A model generated the notes under the pieces. The model was given only the letters and a program-made list of their open reading frames with translations, searched no databases and was not told where the DNA came from. From contig NZ_FOVW01000004.1 in assembly GCF_900115305.1 (NCBI RefSeq), forward strand, positions 1 to 64,000: DNA of 64,000 bases, given 5' to 3'. The position numbers and the translations under genes were made by a program. Numbering within the stretch: position 1 is the stretch's first letter; each line of letters begins with the position of its first letter. Positions 44,649-53,161 of the stretch are shown one piece after another. Source of the DNA: Algoriphagus ornithinivorans. Its GTDB lineage: Bacteria; Bacteroidota; Bacteroidia; Cytophagales; Cyclobacteriaceae.

Positions 44649-45920
44649 ATGCTATTAGTAAATCATATTCGAGATAATTTCGAGGCCGTTTTAGCAGGTC
44701 TTAATAAAAGAAATTTCCCAAATGCTGAATCATTGTTGAATCAGGTGATTCAGCTGGATGATCAGCGAAAGTCCTCCCAAACTCAGAGAGACCAGATTCA
44801 GGCTGAATCGAATGCTATTTCCAAACAAATAGGCATGCTAATGAAGGAAGGAAAAAGGGATGAGGCAGAAAAGGCAAAAGCCCGTACGGCTGAGATAAAA
44901 GTTCAAATCAAAGAGTTGGATGATGAAAACTCAAGAGCTGAGGAGGATTTAAAAGCACTTTTATATACTATTCCGAATATCCCTCATACTTCCGTTCCTT
45001 CAGGGAAATCAGCTGAAGATAATGAAGTGGTCTTAGAGCATGGCAAAATCCCCAATCTATATGATGGAAAGCAACCACATTGGGAGCTGATCAAGAAGTA
45101 CGATATCATTGACTTCGATCTAGGAGTAAAAATTACCGGCGCGGGTTTTCCTGTTTACAAGGGTAAAGGTGCTCGCCTACAGAGAGCTCTGATCAACTTC
45201 TTTTTGGATGAGGCCTTGAAAGCTGACTTTATGGAAGTTCAGCCGCCAATTTTAGTAAATGAGGATTCAGGATATGGTACGGGCCAGCTTCCGGATAAGG
45301 AAGGGCAAATGTATCATGCAACTGCAGATAATTTGTATTTGATTCCTACTGCCGAAGTTCCAATAACGAATTTATACAGAGATGTCATCGTATCTGAGGA
45401 TCAATTACCGATTAAGAATGTTGGATATACCCCTTGTTTCCGAAGGGAAGCAGGTAGCTGGGGAGCGCATGTGAGAGGATTGAACCGTCTGCATCAATTT
45501 GATAAGGTAGAGATAGTTCAAATAACTCATCCGGATAAGTCCTATGAAGCCTTAGAAGATATGAGAAGCTACGTACAAGGATTGCTTCAAAAACTTGAAC
45601 TTCCTTACAGGGTCTTAAGATTGTGTGGGGGAGATATGGGCTTTACTTCTGCTTTGACTTATGATATGGAAGTTTATTCTGCTGCTCAGGAAAGATGGCT
45701 GGAGGTGAGTTCTGTTTCAAATTTTGAAACTTACCAAACCAATCGATTAAAACTTCGCTTCAAAGGTGAGGATAAGAAAACTCAATTGGCTCATTCTCTC
45801 AACGGCTCGGCGCTTGCCTTACCGAGAATTGTTGCCGCTATCTTGGAAAACAACCAGACTGAAGAAGGAATTAAAATGCCAAAAGTTCTTCATTCGTACT
45901 TGGGTTTTGAAATGATTTAG
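44649..45920 (+). CDS. serS: Seryl-tRNA synthetase
   Basis: Charges tRNA-Ser (and tRNA-Sec where present) with serine. The 423-residue class II enzyme has the N-terminal coiled-coil arm (~28-105) that grips the long variable arm of the tRNA, then the core with motif 2 (GYTPCFRREAGSWG, ~258-271) and motif 3 (NGSALALPRIVAAILE, ~390-405). Length is typical. It is followed by its own terminator. Confidence 0.97.
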   Translation: MLLVNHIRDNFEAVLAGLNKRNFPNAESLLNQVIQLDDQRKSSQTQRDQIQAESNAISKQIGMLMKEGKRDEAEKAKARTAEIKVQIKELDDENSRAEEDLKALLYTIPNIPHTSVPSGKSAEDNEVVLEHGKIPNLYDGKQPHWELIKKYDIIDFDLGVKITGAGFPVYKGKGARLQRALINFFLDEALKADFMEVQPPILVNEDSGYGTGQLPDKEGQMYHATADNLYLIPTAEVPITNLYRDVIVSEDQLPIKNVGYTPCFRREAGSWGAHVRGLNRLHQFDKVEIVQITHPDKSYEALEDMRSYVQGLLQKLELPYRVLRLCGGDMGFTSALTYDMEVYSAAQERWLEVSSVSNFETYQTNRLKLRFKGEDKKTQLAHSLNGSALALPRIVAAILENNQTEEGIKMPKVLHSYLGFEMI

Positions 45921-45947
45921 TGTAAAAATTTACAAATACTTGAATTT

Positions 45948-45979
45948 AAGGCTGCTCCATAATTGAGTAGCCTTTTTTA
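45948..45979 (+). terminator. Intrinsic terminator of serS
   Basis: AAGGCTGCTC..GAGTAGCCTTTTTT, a 10-base stem with one mismatch and a T run, 28 bases after the stop. Confidence 0.8.
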
Positions 45980-45997
45980 TTGTTTTTGACGATTGGC

Positions 45998-46135
45998 AAT
46001 AGAATAATTCTATTGATCTGAATAAGTTTTGTCCGCAAAGGATTGCGAGCTTTAGAGAGTTCTATTGTATTTCGTTTTATGGAATAATATTTTATATAAA
46101 ATACAATTATAGAATATAGTTCTGTCTATATAATT
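45998..46135. promoter_or_regulatory. Candidate operator region upstream of the peroxiredoxin gene
   Basis: Two AT-rich inverted repeats lie in the 297-base spacer before the peroxiredoxin. AATAGAAT-A-ATTCTATT (45998-46014) contains ATAG-N7-CTAT, the spacing of an OxyR half-site. AATTATAGA..TCTATATAATT (46105-46135) is the second. Given the downstream gene, a redox regulator such as OxyR or PerR is possible. Chance palindromes are frequent in AT-rich DNA, so the call is weak. Confidence 0.3.
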
Positions 46136-46217
46136 TTAAAAAACTTAATTCGATAGTTTATTCTTTTTATTCTGTTTGATGCTTTTTAATTTCGTGTCAT
46201 CATTAAAATAAAAATAC

Positions 46218-46850
46218 ATGGCACTAGTAGGAAAAAAAGCTCCATTATTTTCTGTAGGAGCGGTAATTAACGGAGAAGAAATCATTGAAAACTTCAGCTT
46301 AGAGCAGTATCTGGGTAAGAAGAATGTTGTTCTTTTCTTCTATCCAAAAGACTTCACTTTTGTATGTCCAACTGAGCTACATGCTTTTCAAGAAAAATTA
46401 GCTGAGTTCGAAAAGAGAGATACTGTAGTAATTGGATGTTCTACCGATACAGAGGAGACTCACTTGGCTTGGATGATGACACCAAAGGCTGAAGGAGGAA
46501 TTGAAGGAGTGACTTATCCTATCTTGGCAGACGCTGCTAAAACCATTGCTTTAAATTATGGGGTTTTGGCGGGAAAATATTCTTTCGATGCTGAAACCAA
46601 CTTCTGGTCTTTTGAAGGAACCCCTGTAGCATACAGAGGAACTTTCTTGATTGATAAAGAAGGAGTAGTGCGTCACGAGTCAATCAATGACCTTCCTCTT
46701 GGAAGAAACATCGATGAGTACTTGAGACTTTTGGATGCTTTGCTTCACGTAGAAAAATTTGGTGAAGTATGTCCTGCCAACTGGGAGGAAGGAAAAGAAG
46801 CCATGCAGGCTACTAATGAAGGTGTAGCTAATTATTTATCCAATAATTAA
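46218..46850 (+). CDS. 2-Cys peroxiredoxin (AhpC/Prx1 type)
   Basis: A 210-residue thiol peroxidase that reduces hydrogen peroxide and organic peroxides. The peroxidatic Cys50 is in TFVCPTE and the resolving Cys185 in GEVCPANW. It is cytosolic with no signal peptide. The next genes, a thioredoxin-like protein 8 bases on and a DUF6952 protein, form a conserved Bacteroidota triad, suggesting the small thioredoxin is its reductant. Confidence 0.95.
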   Translation: MALVGKKAPLFSVGAVINGEEIIENFSLEQYLGKKNVVLFFYPKDFTFVCPTELHAFQEKLAEFEKRDTVVIGCSTDTEETHLAWMMTPKAEGGIEGVTYPILADAAKTIALNYGVLAGKYSFDAETNFWSFEGTPVAYRGTFLIDKEGVVRHESINDLPLGRNIDEYLRLLDALLHVEKFGEVCPANWEEGKEAMQATNEGVANYLSNN

Positions 46851-46858
46851 TCAAAACC

Positions 46859-47170
46859 ATGATAGAACTAACTGAAGATACTCTACAAGAACTTGTAGCA
46901 TCAAACGAGGAGGTAATCGTGCAGTATTCTGCTGGCTGGTGTGGAAATTGCCGAATTATGAAGCCTAAATTCAGAAGACTGGCAGGAGAAAATGCAGATA
47001 AGGTATTTGTGGTAGTTGACGCTGAGAAGTTTCCTCAATCTAGAAAGCTGGCACAAGTCAATAACTTGCCGACTTTCGCCTCATTCAAAGGAGGTCAGTT
47101 GGTCAAGCAGATTCAAACAAATAAGGAAGATCAATTAAAAGCCTTAATCAATGAAATTGCCAGTAATTAA
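46859..47170 (+). CDS. Thioredoxin-like reductant with CGNC active site
   Basis: A 103-residue thioredoxin-fold protein with WCGNC (Cys28, Cys31) in place of the usual CGPC and the cis-Pro in NLPTFASFKGGQ. No signal peptide. It follows the peroxiredoxin by 8 bases and overlaps the DUF6952 gene by 20 bases. The changed dipeptide would shift its redox potential. It probably reduces the peroxiredoxin; that is inferred from linkage. Confidence 0.88.
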   Translation: MIELTEDTLQELVASNEEVIVQYSAGWCGNCRIMKPKFRRLAGENADKVFVVVDAEKFPQSRKLAQVNNLPTFASFKGGQLVKQIQTNKEDQLKALINEIASN

Positions 47171-47399
47171 AACCATTCAGAGAACTTGTACTCCAGAGCA
47201 GATTGAAATGGCTCTGGAAGTTTTAGAAAATGTCTCTGAAGCTCCTTCTTTGAAAGAAAATGAGGTAGATGTGATTGGAGAGCTTATTTCCAATCTCTGT
47301 GGTGCGCTGGAGGTTCATGAAATGGTAGCTTCTGGTATGTCTGAAAAAGACGCTGGAAACGCCTTTATGAAAAAGGTATTGAGCTCAATTGATCGATAA
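47151..47399 (+). CDS. DUF6952 family protein
   Basis: An 82-residue all-helical protein typical of the DUF6952 family, seen beside peroxiredoxin and thioredoxin in Bacteroidota. The centre LSEAPSLKENEVDVIGELISN-like segment (here EAPSLKENEVDVIGELISN) is conserved. It overlaps the thioredoxin by 20 bases, suggesting coupled translation. Biochemical role unknown; two Cys (residues 13 and ~50) could be redox-active. Confidence 0.82.
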   Translation: MKLPVIKTIQRTCTPEQIEMALEVLENVSEAPSLKENEVDVIGELISNLCGALEVHEMVASGMSEKDAGNAFMKKVLSSIDR

Positions 47400-47417
47400 T
47401 TAAGGGTCTATTGTTAA

Positions 47418-47451
47418 TTAAAAAAGGAACTCTAATAGGGTTCCTTTTTTG
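47418..47451 (+). terminator. Intrinsic terminator after the peroxiredoxin operon
   Basis: AAAAAAGGAAC..GTTCCTTTTTT hairpin, 20 bases past the DUF6952 stop. Its symmetric A and T runs allow termination on either strand. Confidence 0.85.
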
Positions 47452-47549
47452 TTGATATGAATTATCAAATCTTGTTCGAAAGTTTAAGCACTAAAACATT
47501 TTCCTCCCGATTAATCGTTTATTGAAAAGTTGAATCTTACTCCAAAGAC

Positions 47550-47972
47550 ATGAAGAAACTTATACTACTCTTTTTTCTTTTGAGCTTATGTGAGCTTTCA
47601 TTTGCCCAAGAACAATCAGACAGAGATCTAATCACTAAAACTGTACAATTGTATTTTGACGGGATGATTGAGCGGGATAAAGAAAAGCTTGAAAAAGCAT
47701 TTCTTCCTGAAGCTAGGTTGATTGGGTACAGAGGGGAAAATCTGACCATAACGGACTTCGCTACATGGGCAGAAGGTACTTCCAAAGGAGACAAAAGAAA
47801 TCCTTCTGACTATAAAAATGAGATTATTTCCATCAGAGTTCAGGGAAATACTGCCTCAGTTGAAACCGAGTTGTTCTGGCCGGGAATTTATTATTATGAT
47901 TTTCTAACTCTTATCTTGGTGGAAGACAATTGGAAAATCGTTCACAAAAGCTGGTGGGAAAAACCTTTATGA
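47550..47972 (+). CDS. Secreted NTF2-like (lumazine-binding type) protein
   Basis: A 140-residue protein with a signal peptide (~1-19, LILLFFLLSLCELSFAQ) and an NTF2-like cone fold: ITKTVQLYFDGMIERDKEKL, FATWAEGTSKGDKRNPSDY, and the final strand WKIVHKSWWE. Such small secreted proteins are often annotated putative lumazine-binding. Function unknown. It ends convergently, overlapping the coaE stop by six bases. Confidence 0.78.
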   Translation: MKKLILLFFLLSLCELSFAQEQSDRDLITKTVQLYFDGMIERDKEKLEKAFLPEARLIGYRGENLTITDFATWAEGTSKGDKRNPSDYKNEIISIRVQGNTASVETELFWPGIYYYDFLTLILVEDNWKIVHKSWWEKPL

Positions 47973-48563
47973 TTGGAGCTTTTGATGAATTTCTAAGACT
48001 TGGGGAATCAGCATCTTATTCTCTGTGTTTTTGATAACAAAATCAGCTCTTTCATTTTTGTCTTCATCGGGGATTTGCTGATCAATAATCTGATTGATTT
48101 GCTCTAAGGATCGATGAGGGTCTCTCATGAGTACTCGATTTACTCGTATTTTGAGGGGTGAACTTACATTGATGACGGCATCGACTTTCTTTTCACCGCC
48201 AGTTTCAAAAATTAATGCTGCCTCTTTAAGCACATAAGGAGTACTTTGACTACTTGCCCAGATTTCAAAATCCCTTCCTACAGCTGGATGAACCAAGCTA
48301 TTGATCTTTTTTACTTTTTCAGGATCTGAGAAAACGGTGGATGCTAAATACTTTCTATTTAAGTCCCCTTCTGAAGTATAGCTTTCTTCTCCGAACTCTT
48401 GGATGATTTGCTTTTTTAACCCCGAATCATGATTCATTAGAGATTTGGCTCTATCGTCTGCATAGTAAACAGGGATTCCCAATATCTCAAAAATTTTAGC
48501 CACGGTGGATTTTCCAGAACCTATTCCTCCCGTTATTCCGACAAGCTTTGGCTTAGGGCTCAT
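47967..48563 (-). CDS. coaE: Dephospho-CoA kinase
   Basis: CoaE carries out the last step of coenzyme A synthesis. In 198 residues: P-loop GGIGSGKST (~11-19), VYYADDRAKSL, HPAVGRDFEIW and the lid RVLMRDPHRSLEQI. It overlaps ybbR by 11 bases at its start and is the last gene of the nusB-ytxH-DUF1573-yajC-ybbR-coaE run. Confidence 0.95.
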   Translation of the reverse strand: MSPKPKLVGITGGIGSGKSTVAKIFEILGIPVYYADDRAKSLMNHDSGLKKQIIQEFGEESYTSEGDLNRKYLASTVFSDPEKVKKINSLVHPAVGRDFEIWASSQSTPYVLKEAALIFETGGEKKVDAVINVSSPLKIRVNRVLMRDPHRSLEQINQIIDQQIPDEDKNERADFVIKNTENKMLIPQVLEIHQKLQS

Positions 48564-49521
48564 ACTTCAATCTTAATTGTGGAGGCTCCACTCTAACCTG
48601 ATCTAGATAGGAAGGAAGCGGATTGATTTGTACGGATATAGTGGAGTCCTGTCGGTTTCTTTTGGAGTAGTCCAAAATTGCTTCAAACTCCATTTCCTTC
48701 AGCTCTTGGGTTTTTCTCTCATCCACCAAATAGTACATCATGATCAATGGATCTTCTTCTTCCAGGCTGACAGTTCTGGGAAAGTTGATTTTTTTAACCT
48801 TCAGTCTTTTATTCCCTTCTAAAAAAGCAACCAGATCCAATTTCACCTGAATGACTTCATCTTTGATGGTGATAAATTGCTGAATATTTTCACCTACTTC
48901 TAATTTGACAGTTTTTTCTAGGTCTTTGTTTAGCCTGTTTTCCTTAAGCTGAACAGGGAATTTGCCCTCAAAAAGGTCGATAATAGAGCTAGGGCCAACT
49001 ACTGTCACTTGAGAAGGTTCGAAAATCGGTTTTTCCAGCAGCCTATAATTTTTTGCCAGGGAGTAGCTTAAAGAATCCAATTCAGGCTGTAGTTTGACTG
49101 TTTGAATTCTATCAATTTCATATTCAAGCGAATCTCTGACTAAAGAGACTAGCTGGGTCGGGGAAATAAATTCGGAGATTCCCCGCTTGATATCGGCAGT
49201 CAGGATGAAGTTTCTGGAAGTAGGATTACTTAATTCTATAACATAGGGATTGTTGTTGAAGTTGAAGTACTTCCTTAACAAATCCCACCCGTTACCGGAT
49301 ATTTCGATTTCCACGCTTTTGGGCAAAGGTCTAACTGCCATAAACTTCTCTTGATTAAAAGAGAATTCTATGGGGTAATCGACAATAGTCGTATAGTCGT
49401 CCTTATTCAGGGCGTTTAAAATCCAAAAAGTGGTAGCCGCTGCAACGCAGAGAACTACCACTTTTAGATTAGAGAGTTTTTTCGGTGAAATCCCGCTAGA
49501 GGATTTTTTAGTATCCGGCAA
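48553..49521 (-). CDS. YbbR-like domain protein
   Basis: A 322-residue protein with one N-terminal membrane helix (~20-40, VVVLCVAAATTFWIL) and an extracytoplasmic part with YbbR-like repeats (ILTADIKRGISEFISP, VTVVGPSSIIDLFEGKF). In Firmicutes YbbR (CdaR) regulates the cyclic di-AMP synthase; whether that holds here is unknown. The start is TTG at 49521, directly after an in-frame stop. It follows yajC by 11 bases and overlaps coaE. Confidence 0.82.
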   Translation of the reverse strand: MPDTKKSSSGISPKKLSNLKVVVLCVAAATTFWILNALNKDDYTTIVDYPIEFSFNQEKFMAVRPLPKSVEIEISGNGWDLLRKYFNFNNNPYVIELSNPTSRNFILTADIKRGISEFISPTQLVSLVRDSLEYEIDRIQTVKLQPELDSLSYSLAKNYRLLEKPIFEPSQVTVVGPSSIIDLFEGKFPVQLKENRLNKDLEKTVKLEVGENIQQFITIKDEVIQVKLDLVAFLEGNKRLKVKKINFPRTVSLEEEDPLIMMYYLVDERKTQELKEMEFEAILDYSKRNRQDSTISVQINPLPSYLDQVRVEPPQLRLKYEP

Positions 49522-49532
49522 AATTCAATGTT

Positions 49533-49844
49533 TTATTTTGTTGGTTTCTTAGAGAAATCCATGGAGATAGCTGATTTTTCAACTTTGACTTTGAATCCTC
49601 TATCTAATTCAAGAATTACTACATCACCTTCAACCGAACTCACTTTACCGTGAAGTCCTCCGATTGTGACTACGTCCTCTCCTTTTTTGATTTCTTCTAT
49701 AAATTTCTTGGTCTCTTTTTGTTTCTTCTGTTGAGGTCGAATCATAAAGAAATACATGATCAAAATGATCGATCCGAACAGAAAAACCTGTCCCATAATG
49801 CCTGCGCCACCGCCCGAAGCTTGCGCTAAAACTGTTGCTATCAT
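49533..49844 (-). CDS. yajC: Sec translocase accessory subunit YajC
   Basis: YajC associates with SecDF in the inner membrane. From ATG 49844 it has 103 residues: a membrane helix (~18-37, VFLFGSIILIMYFFMI) followed by RPQQKKQKE and the cytosolic small beta domain DVVTIGGLHGKVSSVEGDVV. One TTG codon upstream lengthens the frame by one residue; ATG is preferred. It is 3 bases from DUF1573. Confidence 0.93.
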   Translation of the reverse strand: MIATVLAQASGGGAGIMGQVFLFGSIILIMYFFMIRPQQKKQKETKKFIEEIKKGEDVVTIGGLHGKVSSVEGDVVILELDRGFKVKVEKSAISMDFSKKPTK

Positions 49845-49847
49845 CAA

Positions 49848-50390
49848 TTATCTTTTTACCGGTCCTACTGGAGCTCCTGCAGCACCTGCACCAGGTGTAA
49901 CAGTACCCTTCATTTGAAGACGGGTTACAGTTGGATTGGTATTAGCTTGAATAGTTACAGTTGGAGCCTGAGCACCTGACTTCGCAGTAGAGTTGAATAC
50001 TACTTTCACGAAACCTTTTTCTCCTGGATTTACTGGAGTCTTAGTCCAATCAGGGCTGGTACATCCGCAAGAAGCAGTGATGTTGGAAATCACCAATGGA
50101 GCCTGTCCATTGTTGGTGAAGTTAAAGATATGCTCAATCACTTCTCCCTCTTTGATAGTACCAAAGTTGTACTCCATTTCTGCAAACTCAAATGCTCCTA
50201 GAGTGCTTGGGTCAGCAGTTTGGGTGGTTTGAGCGTTTACAGGGGTGATGGAAGAACTACCAGCTTCAAGCTGTGCGATTTTATCTTCCAATGCTTGAAT
50301 TTTAGCGTCCTGATCGTTTTTCTGGCTGCAAGAAGTACCCAATGCAATCATTAGGGCTAATGCAGCTACACTCAAGAGTTTAGCTTTCAT
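49848..50390 (-). CDS. DUF1573 lipoprotein
   Basis: A 180-residue lipoprotein: signal MKAKLLSVAALALMIALG, then TSC with the lipidated Cys21, a short coiled coil (~28-45, AKIQALEDKIAQLEAG), and the DUF1573 beta-sandwich (~70-165) with EVIEHIFNFTNNG and SCGCTSPDW. The CGCT motif is characteristic. DUF1573 is frequent in Bacteroidota envelopes and its function is unsettled. It lies 1 base from ytxH. Confidence 0.88.
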   Translation of the reverse strand: MKAKLLSVAALALMIALGTSCSQKNDQDAKIQALEDKIAQLEAGSSSITPVNAQTTQTADPSTLGAFEFAEMEYNFGTIKEGEVIEHIFNFTNNGQAPLVISNITASCGCTSPDWTKTPVNPGEKGFVKVVFNSTAKSGAQAPTVTIQANTNPTVTRLQMKGTVTPGAGAAGAPVGPVKR

Positions 50391-50391
50391 A

Positions 50392-50694
50392 TTAGTTTTT
50401 GTCTTTGTTTATTTGGTCAATTAATTTATTCACGTCACTCAGAAGGTTTTCTGCCTTGTTTTTGGCTTCTGTGATTACTCTTTTTCCTTCTGTTTTAGCT
50501 TCGTTGAGGTGAAGTTCTTTTCCCTCTACTAATTCGTCGATCAATTCTTCCAGTTCCTTTTTATATTTTGAAAGTCTGAAAGAAAGTTTGTCTCTTGTAT
50601 TTGAACCGCTATCCGGTGCGAAAAGTACACCCAATGCCGCACCTACACCGGCTCCAATGACAAATGCGATGAGTGAATTACTGTTTTTGCTCAT
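50392..50694 (-). CDS. YtxH-like general stress membrane protein
   Basis: A 100-residue protein from ATG 50694 (MSKNSNSLIAF): a glycine-rich hydrophobic segment (~7-25, IAFVIGAGVGAALGVLFAP) then a charged helix to the end. This layout is the YtxH family, induced in stress in Bacillus. The frame opens 12 codons earlier, but that part overlaps nusB and lacks protein character. The gap to nusB is 7 bases. Confidence 0.8.
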   Translation of the reverse strand: MSKNSNSLIAFVIGAGVGAALGVLFAPDSGSNTRDKLSFRLSKYKKELEELIDELVEGKELHLNEAKTEGKRVITEAKNKAENLLSDVNKLIDQINKDKN

Positions 50695-50701
50695 AGTTGT
50701 A

Positions 50702-51886
50702 TTATTTATTGTCCAAAAGTCCTCGTCCACTTTTACGAATTTTACCGCTTTCGGTTAATTCTTTCGCCATGACATCCAACAATCCGTTGACGAATTGCTT
50801 ACTCTTTGGAGTACTGTATGTCTTGGAGATATCAATGTACTCATTGATGCTGACTTTGACAGGGATGCTTGGGAAGTTTTGCATTTCAGTAATCGCCATT
50901 GAAATGATGACTTTATCTGTAAATGCTAATCGATCAATATCCCAGTTTTTGGTTTTTTGACTGATTAACGCCTTATTTTCCCTGTCATTTTCAATGGTGA
51001 AGTTAAAGATATTTTGAAAAAACTCCTTATCCTCATCCCAGTTCATTGCAATTTCAGGCATTTGCCCATCAGAATCTTCTCCGAGACCTGCTGCATTTTT
51101 CAGAACCTTTGATGCCAAGCTGCGAACGACTGACTTGTTCTCTGTCCAATTAAGGTCTTTTTCAGAAAAGTAGTTCAATATTACGTCGTTTTTGAATAGA
51201 ATCTTCTTCAAAAGTTCATCTGCAGCATGCAAATCTTCTTCCACGGAAGGATTACTCAACTTAATATATGCCTGGTATTCCTCAGAAGGTTTGATATAAT
51301 CTCTAAACCATTCTCTGATTTCCAATTCCAAATCATCCAGATTTGCATTGTTTTTAGCTACCGCTGCGCGATAGATATCAGATTCTCGAAGGTTAGCCAG
51401 AACCCTATTGTTTGTCAGATTTAGCTCATTGGCAAATGCTACAGGATTCCCCGCCTGAAGCTTTTTTTTCTTTTCAATCTCTGTACCGGCTTGCTTGGAA
51501 AATGCCTGCAATAATTCGATTGCTAAAAGATAAAGTTGGGGTATTCTTTCTGCGGAAGCGATCATGTTTTTCAACAGAAAATCCTGATCTTTTTTATTGG
51601 AAGAATGGAAAGTATTGATTGCCTCCAATACGACCTTTTTGATTTTTGGACTTCCGTCAGAAGCTTGAAGCTGACTTTTGCTATCTACACTTTGTTCGAA
51701 TAATTGGATAGCTGACTGTGCATCTCTGGAGAGGGCAGCCTTGTCCTGGACTTCCATACTATTCAAATCTGGTAGAAAGGACTCCTTGATGTAATCTTTT
51801 GCAAGGTTAAAATTGGAACCTTTGCACTGCTCATAGGCATAAAGATTTTGAAAAGCTTTGACCCTGAGGATTCTTCTGTTTAGCAT
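50702..51886 (-). CDS. nusB: NusB family transcription antitermination protein, enlarged
   Basis: NusB with NusE (S10) binds boxA RNA to prevent early termination of rRNA transcription. From ATG 51886 (MLNRRILRVKAFQNLYAYEQ) the protein has 394 residues, much longer than ~140 in E. coli. The NusB core is split: an N-terminal helix pair (~1-30) and the C-terminal core (~280-394) with KNWDIDRLAFTDKVIISMAITEM and KVSINEYIDISKTYSTPKSKQFVNGLLD are separated by a ~250-residue helical insertion. This enlarged form is typical of Bacteroidota. The upstream 34 codons in the same frame are not used. Confidence 0.88.
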   Translation of the reverse strand: MLNRRILRVKAFQNLYAYEQCKGSNFNLAKDYIKESFLPDLNSMEVQDKAALSRDAQSAIQLFEQSVDSKSQLQASDGSPKIKKVVLEAINTFHSSNKKDQDFLLKNMIASAERIPQLYLLAIELLQAFSKQAGTEIEKKKKLQAGNPVAFANELNLTNNRVLANLRESDIYRAAVAKNNANLDDLELEIREWFRDYIKPSEEYQAYIKLSNPSVEEDLHAADELLKKILFKNDVILNYFSEKDLNWTENKSVVRSLASKVLKNAAGLGEDSDGQMPEIAMNWDEDKEFFQNIFNFTIENDRENKALISQKTKNWDIDRLAFTDKVIISMAITEMQNFPSIPVKVSINEYIDISKTYSTPKSKQFVNGLLDVMAKELTESGKIRKSGRGLLDNK

Positions 51887-51949
51887 AGTTTGAGAAACGA
51901 GCTGTAAATATAGACATTTTGACCGGGCTTCACCCTGCCATATGAAGAC

Positions 51950-51984
51950 AAAAAACCACCGAAAGGTCCTTCCGGTGGTTTTTA
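51950..51984 (-). terminator. Terminator of the amino-acid dehydrogenase gene
   Basis: AAAACCACCG..CGGTGGTTTTT with an inner AAAGG/CCTT extension forms a long hairpin 16 bases past the dehydrogenase stop; the T run is on the minus strand. Confidence 0.88.
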
Positions 51985-51999
51985 TCAAGTAATTTTTAT

Positions 52000-53100
52000 T
52001 TAGAAAGAGAGCTTAACTCTTCCAATTGCATTGATACGCTCTTTAGCAGCTTCGATAGCAGCCTGCTGAGCAGGAATATTTTCTTTTTCAGACTTATTCA
52101 AGATGTATAAACAAGTGTCGTAGATCTTTTCTGCCTGCTTGTATACAATTTCTCTATTGTAACCGCCAAAATACTCTGCGCCAACATTGATCACACCTCC
52201 AGCATTGATTAGGAAATCTGGAGCGTAGATAATTCCTTTTTCTAAAAGGATCTGACCATGCTTGGCTTCGTCTTTCAATTGATTGTTGGCTCCACCGGCA
52301 ATGACAGCACATTTCAATCTATCAATTGTATCATCATTGATAGTAGCTCCCAAAGCGCAAGGTGCGTAGATGTCCATATCCATGTCATAAATCAGATTAG
52401 GATCAATTGCTACAGCTCCTGTATCAAGGGCTACTTTCTTCAATTTATCTTCGAAAATATCGGTGATCAATACCTCAGCGCCTTCTTTGATCAAGTATTC
52501 AATCAAATATTTACCTACTTGACCTACTCCCTGAACACAGATTTTTTTACCTGACAATGAATCTGAGCCGAATGCTTTTTTCGCAGCAGCTTTCATACCC
52601 ATGTAGGTTCCGTAAGCTGTTACAGGAGATGGATCACCACCACCGCCTTTGATCTCAGGAAGTCCGGTTACATGTTTAGTTTCCATGGCGATGTACTCCA
52701 TGTCAGATGTCTTCATGTTGACATCTTCTGCAGTTACATATCTGCCGCCTAAACTCTGAACAAATCGACCAAACCTTCTGAGGAAGGCTTCATTTTTCAG
52801 TTTTGGATCGCCAATAATTACTGCTTTTCCTCCTCCAAGATTTAATCCGGCAAGTGCATTTTTGAAAGTCATCCCTCGGGAAAGACGCAACACATCAGTA
52901 ATCGCCTCTTCTTCTGTAGCATAAGGCCACATGCGGGTACCTCCGAGCGCAGGACCCAAAGTAGTATTATGAATGCCTATCAAGGCTTTAAGGCCAGTGG
53001 CCTCGTCATGACAAACCACGAGCTGCTCGTGATCCATGCTGCTGATTTGTCCAAAGATGGATCCTTCTTTCACGGTTTGCGAAGCTTTAATCTCTAACAT
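52000..53100 (-). CDS. Leucine/glutamate-type amino-acid dehydrogenase
   Basis: A 366-residue NAD-dependent enzyme that oxidatively deaminates an amino acid. The N-terminal catalytic domain has LGPALGGTRMWPY and GLNLGGGKAVIIGD with the substrate-binding lysines; the Rossmann domain has KKICVQGVGQVGKYLIEYL. The length and GGTRMWPYATEEEA signature match leucine/phenylalanine/valine dehydrogenases rather than the ~450-residue glutamate type, so branched-chain substrates are most likely. It has its own promoter and terminator, divergent from an ABC exporter. Confidence 0.9.
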   Translation of the reverse strand: MLEIKASQTVKEGSIFGQISSMDHEQLVVCHDEATGLKALIGIHNTTLGPALGGTRMWPYATEEEAITDVLRLSRGMTFKNALAGLNLGGGKAVIIGDPKLKNEAFLRRFGRFVQSLGGRYVTAEDVNMKTSDMEYIAMETKHVTGLPEIKGGGGDPSPVTAYGTYMGMKAAAKKAFGSDSLSGKKICVQGVGQVGKYLIEYLIKEGAEVLITDIFEDKLKKVALDTGAVAIDPNLIYDMDMDIYAPCALGATINDDTIDRLKCAVIAGGANNQLKDEAKHGQILLEKGIIYAPDFLINAGGVINVGAEYFGGYNREIVYKQAEKIYDTCLYILNKSEKENIPAQQAAIEAAKERINAIGRVKLSF

Positions 53101-53125
53101 GTGAACTTAGCTTTTTAGAATGTGT

Positions 53126-53133
53126 TATATTTG
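53126..53133 (+). promoter_or_regulatory. -7 element of the ABC exporter gene
   Basis: TATATTTG (TAnnTTTG) in the divergent spacer, ~115 bases before the gene. No good TTG at the ideal distance upstream. Confidence 0.4.
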
Positions 53134-53161
53134 GGTTGTTCCTTCTATACCAAGGCTGATA

